The notes under the pieces are model-generated. The model saw nothing but the letters and a program-made list of their open reading frames with translations, was not told where the DNA came from and searched no databases. This document shows, piece after piece, positions 49,519 to 60,232 of a DNA stretch of 64,000 nucleotides; position 1 is the first letter of the stretch; the number at the start of each line of letters is the position of its first letter. Source of the stretch: Cephalopachus bancanus (Eukaryota; Chordata; Mammalia; Primates; Tarsiidae); assembly GCA_027257055.1 (NCBI GenBank), contig JAPVLO010000074.1, forward strand, positions 2,743,001-2,807,000, in the 5' to 3' direction. Made by a program: the position numbers and the translations under genes.

Positions 49519-49560
<42 letters not shown>
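49487..49560 (+). repeat. Compound palindromic microsatellite (TGTA)n(GT)n-(CA)n
   Basis: GT-type units switch to CA-type units through gtatgtatatacatac. The interval 49500-49533 is a perfect 34-bp palindrome, and the CA array then continues to 49560. Confidence 0.95.
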
Positions 49561-49562
<2 letters not shown>

Positions 49563-49584
49563 AAACAAAACACAAAATTTTTTA

Positions 49585-49785
49585 TTTAATTGAAAATAGC
49601 ATTTATTCCAGATACTATGGTAGGAGGTTCTTACAAACATTTTCTCCTTAAATGCTCAAAAACATTCTCTTACGTAGAGATGAAAAAATAAAGTCCCTAA
49701 GATACAAAATGAATTTTCTATTGTTACATAAAAAGGTAATGCTGAGCTGAGCTGGTATTAAAACCTCGTCATGTCTGTCCATAGA
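49585..49785 (-). mobile_element. MIR, nearly complete but diverged
   Basis: Plus-strand order: gcatttattccagatactat, ttacaaacattttctcctta, gagatgaaaaaataaagtcc, ctgagctggtattaaaacct. This matches the reversed MIR from 3' end to 5' half. Confidence 0.7.
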
Positions 49786-50546
49786 ATCAATGTGTTGTGT
49801 ATTTTTTTTTTTAAATCATACAGGCTGCCTGCAGCATATTCTTTTGACAATGCTTTTCTTGCATAAATTGTTAATGTTCTAATACTAGTTCAGCATATAT
49901 AGCCCCGATGAGCTTTCTTATTTTGTATATTATTGTTTGAAACTTTTCAAAATGATATTCATATGGAAAAACACAAAAGTAAGCACTTTATTATTTTTAT
50001 TTTATTGACTTAAAGGTCATTATTAATTCTAGTTATTTTCCCTGTAGCTTTGCCTATTCTCATGCAACTTCCCAGTCATTCTTGACCTTTGAAAAACTTA
50101 TGAAATTTAGTATAATTTTTATCTGATTTCACAGTCTTTGAAGCATCTTGCACACATAGAACTGCTTAAATAGTTTAAACGATTAAAGAAAAGTTGAGTC
50201 AAATTTAAAACAAGTTGAATTCAATCATTAGAAAACTCAAATTAATTAAAACAGTTGGAGGCATTACCCCACCCATTTATTCAGCTGGTTTGACTGATTA
50301 TGTACTGACAATTTTTGCTGTTGCCTTTTAGTAGAACAGTATTCTATCAATATGCGATAATTTGAATAAAGGAATTTAGAGACTGTGTTGTTGGGCAGAA
50401 ACACTAAATGTTGTTTTCTCTAAATTCAAACTATTGAGTAGTTTTTATTTTTTATATTTTTATATTTTCTCAAATGATAGCTGTTTGCATTGTCAATTGT
50501 ATAGCAGGAACAGTTTCAACTGCTCACTTTCCTACTTTGAAAAATC
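49786..50546. other. Unassigned AT-rich DNA
   Basis: No recognised gene or repeat. Confidence 0.5.
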
Positions 50547-51418
50547 GTGCTATATTCATATCTGACAAAGACTTAACATCCAAGATCTACAAGGAAATCA
50601 AATATGCCAAAAGAAAAAAAAACAAACAGTCCCATTCAAAAGTGGGCAAAAGATGTGAATAGACACTTCTCAAAAGAAGACATACAAGCAGCCAACAGAC
50701 GTGAAAAAATGCTCAGCCTCACTAATTATCAGAGAATTTCAAATCAGAACCATATTGAGATATCACCTAACCCCAGTAAGAATGGCCATCATTAATAAAA
50801 CAAACAACAACAGATGCTGGCACGTATGTGCAGAAAAGGGTACATTTGTACACTGTTGGTGAAATGAAAACTAGTTCAACCTCTATGGAAAAGAGTGTGG
50901 CGATTCCTAGAACTAGAACTAGAAATTCATATTTCATATGATCCAGCAATTCCCTTTCTGGGAATATACCTCCACATGCATGTTTATGGCAGCACTATTT
51001 ACAATAGCAAAAACGTGAAACGAACTGTGCTACCCATAGAAACTGGATTGGATTTTTTAAATTGTGGTATATATACATGATGGAATATTACACAGTCATA
51101 AAGAAGAACAAAATTTGGGGCTTCACAACTTGGATGAATTTGGAGTCTATAAACAAAGAACTGAGTACCATATGTTTTCACTCATAAACAAACCCTGAAC
51201 ATGTACCATAATGCTATAAGAAAGGGATTGGCAGTAGCTGGAAACTACCAGGGCAGGGAAGGGGGAGGCACATAACATTAATAAGGGTATCTGATCTCAA
51301 ACCAGACAAAGTAGGCCCCAACTTTACCTGTACAATGACCACTTGTATACCTAATCCTGAATTGTACCCCATCTCTTTAAAATAGCATAACTTTCAAAAG
51401 AAAAAAATAGTGCTATAT
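50547..51418 (+). mobile_element. L1, 5'-truncated, ORF2 end plus 3' UTR, with target duplication
   Basis: It contains the ORF2 C-terminal order (aaaagtgggcaaaagatgtg, tagacacttctcaaaagaag, gatccagcaattccctttct, gcagcactatttacaatagc, tggaatattacacagtcata) and a short 3' UTR ending in an A-rich run. Direct repeats gtgctatat lie at 50547-50555 and 51410-51418. Multiple stops and indels break the frame. Insertion length is about 850 bp. Confidence 0.93.
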
Positions 51419-52334
51419 ATTGGAGACCAAAAATCACTATTGGCTTGAAGAAGCCTTGACTAGATAGTACAGTATATTTACCACAAACATTTCCCCAGCA
51501 GCCAACAATTTTGGTATAGCAGCCAAATGTTAATAATTCTGGAAAGATGTATAAATAAGTTATTTAATTATAGATCAGAAAAAAATAATGTTGCCTCCAA
51601 ACTAAAGCACTGTTGTTATGAATTTCCAGGGTGTTGAAAAGAAATGGTTACCATCAGTTGTTTTGTTGATTGGCGTTATTTGGCTTAAAAGAACAACTGC
51701 AACTCTTAATGCTCAGAGGGCATTTGACCAGTGACTGCTCACTATGATTTAGTGGATGAGAGAAATATAATGTTTCTATTGTTTTAAAATGGATTTATGC
51801 ATTGATGCAAAAATATATTTTAAAACATTTAAAGAGTTTCTAAGAGTTTAGAAAATTGAATAAAAAGAAAAGCCCGTTATGTATTTCACCTATTTTATTC
51901 AATTCATCATAAACTAGCTTCTATAGAGTCACATCAATACCTTTAGAATTTTAGTTATACAGCTTATCAACTTTCAAAAAAAAATTGACCTTAGGGGAAA
52001 AGCACCAAGCACTCTGTGATTTAGATTGTATATCTACAAAAGAGGAAAATAACAAAATCTAAGGTCAATAAGGTCACATTTTTAATGAACGAGAATTCTA
52101 TTAGGGATGGTAGAGACCACATATTTACTTCAATATAGTCTCCATAGAACCAAGTAAAATGATAATAGAAAAAATATAAACCCGTAGCAATAAATAGAAT
52201 AAGAACAGTGCTGCCATAGAATAGATTCAACAAATACGTGGTGGGAAAAAACAGGAGTGGCAAATAATGAAGATTTATAAAGAAACCAAAATCTAGAATG
52301 AAATTGAAGATCTATCAGTAACACCACAATAGCA
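51419..52334. other. Unassigned DNA
   Basis: No recognised gene. Two overlapping minus frames (65 and 80 codons at 52021-52327) are hydrophobic and AT-driven, without a domain. Confidence 0.45.
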
Positions 52335-52460
52335 CACCCTTAATGTCTACTGAGTTTGTGTGAAGCACCCTTCTAAGTGTTTGCCATCAAGTAACTAATT
52401 TAATCATTAAAACACACATTCTCCCTGTGCACTGGATCTTATTTGTACAATTAACTCATT
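52335..52460 (-). mobile_element. MIR fragment
   Basis: Reads ctactgagtttgtgtgaagc, cccttctaagtgtttg and actaatttaatcattaaaac, the reversed MIR 3' half. Confidence 0.55.
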
Positions 52461-52904
52461 TCTCCTCTTTATTATTAATAATATCTTCTTAATTAGTTAT
52501 TTCCTTCAGAATACCAAGATGTAATATCTCCCCTCTTTCAAGTATCTTGACCTAACATTTCTATCCATTTCCCAATTTCTTTTTTCTTATTAATTGCAAA
52601 TTCTTAGGAAAAGCTGTTTGTATTCACTCCATTCCATTGTTCATGCATAATTAATTGCCTGCCCTCCCCAACCTGTTAATCCCACAGCATGTGACACTTA
52701 TGGCCTACTTCCTGCATCTTTTAACAGATACCAACTTGTCCTTTCTCTCTACTTTAAATGGTGCTATATCCTCCAAGTATTTATATTACCTCACCACTTC
52801 CTCTTTCTCAAATTATTTTGCTAGATTTTCCTCCACTTTCTAATCTAAATATTGGGTATTACATATTGAGATACCTCAGAATTCAAGCCTTATATCCCTT
52901 TGTT

Positions 52905-53310
52905 TTTTGTCCATTTGTGCTGCTACAATAAAATACCTGAGACTGGCTTATAGACAAATCATGGAAGACAAACTGTGGTTATAGAAGAGCAAGCAAATAT
53001 TGTCAACCTTCTCATAGTTGTGGAACTAGAAGTTCAAGATCAAGGTGCTGTCAGGGTGGGTTTCTGGTGAGACCGCTTTTCTTAGTTTATAGATAGCCAC
53101 CTTTTAAATGGGTCTTCAAATGGTATGCAGAGGAAAAGAGAGCTCTAGTAATATCTTCCTTTTCTTATAAGGACACTTGTCTTATCAGATTAGGACCCTG
53201 CTATTATGACTTCATCTTCTCACCTTAAAGTTCTTATGTCCAAATACAATCAGAGTAAGAACTTCAACATATAAATTTTTCAAGGACACAATTTGGTCCA
53301 TAACAACATT
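52905..53310 (+). repeat. Ancient interspersed repeat, family not named
   Basis: It has the landmark order tgctgctacaataaaatacc, tgagactggcttatagac, gaagttcaagatcaaggtgc, tttctggtgagaccgc, aagaacttcaacatataaat and acacaatttggtccataac. I recognise this order as a widespread old repeat in primate DNA but cannot assign a name with confidence. Confidence 0.7.
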
Positions 53311-53950
53311 ATAATTATATTACCTATTTTTAATAAAATAATATTTTAAAGGTTTTTAAACATAAAAATCATTTTATTGAAATTTTTAAACATTATAATT
53401 ACACATTATAAAAATACTGAAAAGAGAAAATATTTTATAGTTCAAAATCTCTTTAAAAATTCTATTTTTATTTCATAAAAATTGACTTCAATGACATAAA
53501 ATACCAGGCTTTGTATGATAAAATAAAAGTCACACAGCATTTTAAAAAATGCAGGTGTTTCCGAGTTCACTGCATCAGTCTCACGCAAATAGAATTTCAG
53601 TATTTAACTTCTAGTGCATGCCTATTTATTTAAATGATACCTATATCTTTGTGAAAAGTTGGCGAATAAGGGAAAGAAGAAAGCAGCCTAATAGAGCATC
53701 TTCTATCTGGTCTCCCATCACTGGACCAAGTCAGAATATTCTCAAAGCCAGGGTCTTCTAACCTCAGAACTGATGTGCATGGTAAAAGCTCTGAGGAAAA
53801 TGTCACTATTAGAACAGATTTGAATGTTACTGGATTTCTTTTTCACCATTCATCATTTAAATTAGGAAGCTAGATAATGCAACTATTCCACCTTTTGACC
53901 AGGGTTCAGAGGTCTCATAGAGATTACTCCACTTGCACTTTTCTACTGAA
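53311..53950. other. Unassigned AT-rich DNA
   Basis: No recognised gene or repeat. Confidence 0.5.
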
Positions 53951-54147
53951 CAGTGGTTCTCAAAGGTAGTCCCTGGACCAGATCAGCAGGTTAATATCAC
54001 CTGGGAGATTTTTAGAATTGCAGATTCTAAATTTCTTCCTTGATCTACTACTGAATCAGAAACTTTAGAGAGTAGAACCCAGACATCTGTATTTTCATAA
54101 ATTTTCCAGGTGATTCTGATGCACATTAAATATCGAGAATCACTATT
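53951..54147 (+). mobile_element. MER5-like hAT (Charlie group) non-autonomous element
   Basis: The left terminus cagtggttctcaaaggtagt and the right terminus cgagaatcacta form the expected inverted ends. The interior gatcagcaggttaatatcac, actgaatcagaaacttta and ccaggtgattctgatgcac match the remembered MER5 layout. Its length of about 197 bp is typical. Confidence 0.88.
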
Positions 54148-56533
54148 GTAGAGCAAGTCATGTTGCCAGTGGTTAATGTGTTTGTTAATCAAAAAAGAAA
54201 ACCTATTTTTATTAGCTTTTCTTCTTCAGAGAGTCAGTCTAAAAAACAGAAGCTTAAATTGTACTTACTAACCTTCATTATCTGGTAAAAAATAAAAATG
54301 CTTTAAAATTTAGGGAACTATAAATGGTCACTGTATAGCAATTAGTGTGCTCTGTAATTATAATTAAGACTATTGCACACTGTAATTGAGATAGTTCTGG
54401 ACTTCAATTCTTCTAAACCCAAACAGACTTAAAGATATGCAATAAGGCTTCCATTTTATTTTACAAAGAAAAGAGATCATAATATTTTTCCTTTAAAAAT
54501 TTCCCAAAGTCCAATATTTTGTTATTTTTTTAACTCATGTTAAAATAATTTCAAACAGCATTTTGAGAACTAGTCCTTAGGCAATAAATCATTCTACATC
54601 TTGGAAACCTAGGCATGTGCATAAGGACTCCTTAATTTAATATTATAGCATAGGCCTGCCAGTTTTATTTCTGCACTCAAAAGAAAATTTTGTGCCATTA
54701 GATAGGATTTGAAAGTCTTTTTCATTTTTTCCACTCTCCATTTAAAAAAAAAACCCAAACCAAACAAAAAAATACAAATTTTGCCAAAAGTCTCAGTTCA
54801 CCTTTCTGCCATATAGCTGACCTGCACCATTTTATGTTTGAAAAATCCTCATAATTGCTTATGTCAGGCCCTAGTTGTTGCCAAGAAATACACATGCATA
54901 ATAATCCAGAGTGTGAAGGAAAGATTTGAGAATTTGGGGGGAGATATTCAGTTCTGATTGAGGACAAGATCGTGAATTTTTCCAAGATACAGGTAATTTC
55001 TTTAAAGATCAACCAAGAGAAACCTCTGAAGGATATCAAAAAAGGTGGTGAGCAAGACTTTAAGCAGATGTATTTTTTAAATATGGCTAAATTATCTTTC
55101 TTCTCATGTTCTTCACCTTGGAAAAGAAAAGGTGTTACTTATTTCCCTATTGCAAATATTGTGGGAAAGCCACAATCGCTTAAACAGGTTTCTATTGGGG
55201 TAAAATCAGGATAATTTAAACTCATGCTTTAGAAAAGAGTTACAGAGAAAACAAACAAGAACTGATCCGCTTTGAGATTTCTTCTCACTCATCCTTCCAG
55301 GTGCCCATAGCTGCAGAATGGCAATGTAACCTGCTTCCTGTCTGGTGGCTTCTTTCTGAGTATCTAAAGCTGATGTCAAGTATGATAGTAGCTTAATTAA
55401 TTGATACCAGAGGGGAGGAATTTGTTGTAGTGTGGTGCTGTGGCTTTCCACCCTAAGACTCATTCAGCCATGTCTCCTTGAATTATTTCAGGGTGATACA
55501 GATCTCCCTCTAGTCTTTGGCTCTTCCACAATATGTACTACCAGAATAGCCAGTGGACCCAAGGAAAAGAACATTTTATAAGTGCCCAGGACCAATTTTT
55601 TAAAAAAAGAAAAGAAAAAGAAAAAAACAGTTTGAGTGTAAACTGACAAACAGATTATACATGTTGCCCAGTGGCAAATATATTAGCATAGAAGAGCCTA
55701 AATTTTAAAATAAGCATAATAAATCCACTGAAAGAGATAAAGAAAAATGTTAGCAACATGAAGCCAAAACAAGAAGTCAGCAAGACAAATAAGCAGAAAT
55801 AATAGGAAAGAAGAAACAGTGGCTAAAATAAAGAGCACTATGATGTGACATACAATACGATCAAAAAAGCTAATGCAATTCCCTCAATTCGTGCCAATGG
55901 GAACAGTAAGCCATTGAACAAATTTAAGCTGAAAAAAGACACGAAGAACTTTAAAATTTTTTAGCTAAATTTGAACCCAATCGCATGTATTTGTTTATAT
56001 TAATCAGTCACCTTTTTCCTATTCTCTTCTTTGAATCAACATATGCTTACTTTTCTACATTGTCTTAATATAGTTTAGACTTTTATTTACAAGGTAATGC
56101 TTAAATCGTCATGTTTGTCTAATATGCATATTCTCTTTACATGGGTTTTAAAATTCATTTTATCTTGTAAATACAGATACACAATTTTGATTTTAATTAT
56201 TTTAGAGTTCGCTACTAAGTTTCTACAAGTTCACTATTAGGTCAATAGAAACTTTTCAAAGCCGTTTTAGAACCTCAGCACAATTGACTTTTTTAATACA
56301 TTAAATTATACCTTCATTATAATTTGTTTTATAGCTCTATTGTTAACATATTCTACACTTTGGAAAAAGATTTCAAGAGTGATCATAGAAGCTGAGAAGG
56401 TTATCAAAAAACTATGAGGGAAAACAATCCTTAAGGATTAATCAAGAAAACGGGTCAAAGAATAGAAATAGTCTGAGAAACTTTAAGGAAACTCTGACAG
56501 AAAGAAGCATAGTTTGCTCAAAAAGTGAAGGGG
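54148..56533. other. Unassigned DNA
   Basis: About 2.4 kb. The 105-codon minus frame at 54722-55039 contains no domain. The 55660-55860 part is A-rich and somewhat L1 ORF1-like, but too diverged to call. Confidence 0.45.
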
Positions 56534-56547
56534 AGAGAAAGAGAGAG

Positions 56548-56581
<34 letters not shown>
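56534..56581 (+). repeat. (GA)n microsatellite
   Basis: GA/GAAA units becoming about 14 pure GA units. The minus-strand reading would give a serine/leucine run in a spurious frame. Confidence 0.96.
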
Positions 56582-56582
<1 letters not shown>

Positions 56583-57217
56583 AAGGGAGAAATGCAGAAA
56601 CCACTTATATAAGTGTTTATAGGGTATTTGAAGAATTTTTATCTTATTTCTAAAATAATAAGATCTGTAAATGGTTCTGAACAGGGAGAGGACTGAAAAC
56701 ATTACAGACATATTTGATAAGCCAAGGAATATTTGAAAATGTCATTCAGACATTTATAATGTAGGTGAAGAATAAACACAATAATATTGAATTTAATAAC
56801 ATTAAAACATCTTTAAAATATATATTGAAACTACTTTCCAATGTCCTTGGAGGATGTAGAAAAATTATTATACATTATTATAACACAAAGAAGAACAAAC
56901 CTTATAAAATTCAACAATAAATACACAAAGAACATTTTGACAACAGAAAAACTATTCCCATATAAATAATTCTTGTTTAAATGGGAAGTAAAAATAACAA
57001 TATAAGCCTCTTCTCATGGTCCTCTTTCTTTTGTTACAAGCTTCTTAAAAATAAGAATATATAATTTGCCTGAGATTTCTCACACTTGACTCACTGAACT
57101 CTGGTTTACTGCTCTAATTACTTAATCTACTTTTAGTTATAATAACCCTTTCTAAGACACGTTAGTTGTTTTCTAGATACTTGTAATCATGTCCTTCATG
57201 AAGAAAGACTGTTTAAA
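56582..57217. other. Unassigned AT-rich DNA
   Basis: No recognised gene or repeat. Confidence 0.5.
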
Positions 57218-57523
57218 CCGGGCTCGGTGACTCAGCCTGTAATCCCGCGCCTTTGGGAGGCTGAGGTGAGTGAATTGCCTGAGCCTGCGGGTTCGAGGCC
57301 CGCCTGGGCAGCGAGACCTCATCTCTACAATAAATCAAAAAATCAGCCGGGCGTGGTAGCGCGTGCCTGTAATTCTGGCTACTCAGAAGTCTGAGGCGGA
57401 AGGATTGCCGGAGCCCACCAGGTCGAGGCTGCGGTGGCCAGGAGCGGCCACTGCACTCCAGTCTGGGCGACAGAGTGAGACTCCAACTCAAAACAAAAAC
57501 AAAAACAAAACAAAAAAGAAACA
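57218..57523 (+). mobile_element. Alu, full length, young type
   Basis: Starts at ccgggctcggtgactcagcc and has an (AAAAC)n tail. T-arm-like stem GCGGG-TTCGAGG-CCCGC at 57287-57303. Right-arm hairpin at 57431-57454. No ACTTG. Target repeats are not clear. It lies immediately left of the antisense L1. Confidence 0.96.
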
Positions 57524-57547
57524 GCCTAAGATCTTAAAAAATCTCTC

Positions 57548-60232
57548 CTTTTTGAAATGTTACATTCAGGGGGTACACATGCATGTTCATTATACGGACG
57601 TATTGTGTAGTAGTGGGAATCGGGTCTCAGAGAGTCCATTACCCAGATACATTATACCCCATAGGTAATTTCTGAACCCTCCCCACCTCCCTACCTCTCA
57701 CCTTATAAGTGTGCCCAGTGTCTAGTATTTCTATTTTTATGACCATTTATCTCCCACATATGAGCAAGAACATGCTGTGTTTTGTTTTCTGTTTCTGAGT
57801 CTGGTCACATAGGTTGGTTATCTCCAGCTCCATCCGTGCTTCTGCAAAGGACATGATTTCATCCTTTTTTAGGCTGTGTAGTATTCCATTGTGCATAGTG
57901 CGCAATAAACACAAAAATTCAGGTATCTTTCTCAATAAATATTGATTTATTTTTCTTTGGGTAGATCCCTAGTAGTGAGACAGCAGGGTCAAATGGCAAT
58001 TCCATTTTTAGTTCTTTAAGAAAGCTTCAGACTGCTTTTCATAGAGGGTAAACTAGTTTACAATCCCACTAATGGTGAATGAGTCTTTCCGTTTCTCTAT
58101 AACTGCACCAACATCTGTTGTTTTTTGACTGTCTAATAATAGCCACTCTGGTGTGAGGTGATATCTAATTGTAGATTTAATTTGAATTTCTCTGATGATT
58201 AGTGATGTTGTGCATCTCTTCATATGTTCGTGGACCACTTGCATGTCTTATTTGAGAAGTGTCTATTCATGTCCTTTGTCTACTTTTTGAGGGGTTATTT
58301 GTTTTGTTTTGGTTTTCTTGTGAAGTTATTTAAATTTTTTGGAGATTCTGTATATTAATTCTTTGCCTGAGGCATAATTTGAAAATCTTTTCTCCCATTC
58401 AGTAGATTTTCTGTTCACTCTGTTGATTATTTCTTTTGTTATGCAGAATATTTTTAATTTAATTAAGTCCCATTTGTCTATTTTAAAATTTGTTACAACT
58501 GCTTTAAGGGTCTTCATAAATTTTTCTGCTTAGAACAATGTCCAGAAGGGTGCTTTCTACATTTTCTTTTAGAATTTTTATAGTTTCAGGTCTTACATTT
58601 AAGTCTTTGATTCATCTTGAATTAATTTTTGTATATGGTGAAAGATAAAGGTCCAATTTCATTCTTTTGCCTATATAATAGCTAGCCAATTTTTCCAGTA
58701 TCATTTATTGAATAGAGTATCTTTACCCATTGTTTACTTTTGTCGGTTTAGTGAAAGATCAGTTGGTTGTAGGAATGTGGTTTTATAGGTAGTTTCTCTA
58801 TTATGTTCCATTGGTCAATCTGTTTATTCTTTTATTTCTTTTTTTTTTTTTTGAGTTGGAGTCTCACTCTGTCGCCCAGACTGGAGTGCAGTGGCCACTC
58901 CCGGCCACCACAGCCTCGACCTGCTGGGCTCCGGCGATCCTTCCACCTCAGCCTTTCGAGTAGCTGGAACTACAGGCGTGCGCTACCACGCCCAGCTAAT
59001 TTTTTTGATTTATTGTAGAGATGAGGTCTCGCCTGCCCAGGCGGGTTCGAACCCGCGGGCTCAGGCAATCCACTGACCTCAGCCTCCCAAAGGCGCGGGA
59101 TTATAGGCTGAGCCACCGAGCCCGGCTTATTCTTTTATTTCTTATACTAAGAGCATGGTATTTTAGTTACTACTGCCTTATAGTATAATTTGAAATCAGG
59201 CAATATGAGATCTCTACAATTGTTCTTTTTGCTTAGAATTGCTTTGGCTATTTGAGTTCTTTTGGTTCTATATAAATTTTAAGATAGTTTCTTTCTCCTA
59301 GTTCGTGGAGGATGAAATTATTTTTATTGGGATCGTATTAAATTTATAAATTATTTTGGACAATATGGTCATTTAACATTATTAATTCTTCTAATCTATA
59401 AGCATGGGATGTTCTTCCTTTTTGTGTTGTCTATGATTTTTTCATCAGTGTTTTATATTTCTCATTTTAGAGAACTTTCAGCTCTTCAGTTGGTGTATTC
59501 CTAGGTATTTTGCTTTTGTGTGGCTAGTGTGAATGGTATTGAGATCTTGATTTGATTCTTGGCTTGAGTATTATTGGTTTATAGGTATGCTACCAAGTTT
59601 TTACATTGATTTTGTATCCTAAGTTTTACTGAAGTCATTTATCAGGTCTATAAACTTCATGGTTTTGTAGGTATACAAAAATGTCATTCACAAACAGGGT
59701 AGTTTGACTTCCTCCTTGCTGATCTGTATGATTTTTATCTATTTCTCTTGCAGAATTGCTCTAGCTAGGACTTCTAGTGCATTGTTGAATAAAAGTAGTG
59801 AGAGTGGACATCCCTGTCTTATCTCTGTTCTAAGAGGAGTGTTCTCAACTTTTCCCACTTAAGACTGATGTTATTCATGGGTTTGTCATGTATAGTTCTT
59901 ATTATTTTGAGATATGTTCTTGTGATGTCTGTTTTGTTGAGTGTTTTTATTATAATGGGATGCCAAATTTTATCAAATGCCTTTTCTGCATTTATTGAAA
60001 TGATGATATGTTTTTCTATTTTTGCTTTTGTTTATGTGGTGGATCATTTTTATGGATTTGCAGATACTGAACCATCCTTACATCTATGAAATAAACCTAC
60101 TAGCTCATGATGGTTAATTCTTTGGGTATGCTGTTGAATTGTTTGCTAGTGTGTTGTTAATAATTTTTGCATTTATATTCATCAGATAAATATGTCTGTA
60201 GTTTTCTGATTTGGATGGGTTCTTGCTTGATT
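57548..60232 (-). mobile_element. L1, antisense, 3' UTR through middle of ORF2
   Basis: It begins with the reversed 3' UTR (ggggtacacatgcatgttca) and goes through reversed ORF2 (agtattccattgtgcatagt, gcagggtcaaatggcaattc, tctattcatgtcctttgtct, ccattggtcaatctgtttat, tcttctaatctataagcatg, tgccttttctgcatttattg) to about 60232, where it meets a sense L1 with no spacer. An Alu splits it at 58841-59127. About 2.4 kb is L1. Stops are frequent. Confidence 0.92.
58824..59143 (-). mobile_element. Alu, full length, young type, inside antisense L1
   Basis: Dimer at 58841-59127 flanked by ttattcttttatttctt (58824-58840 and again from 59127). The hairpin loop of the B box is one base shorter (gcgggttcgaacccgc). 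Confidence 0.97.

Noticed and set aside
54722..55039. 105-codon minus-strand frame
   Set aside because: Hydrophobic and low-complexity ends, no family resemblance, no supporting signals.
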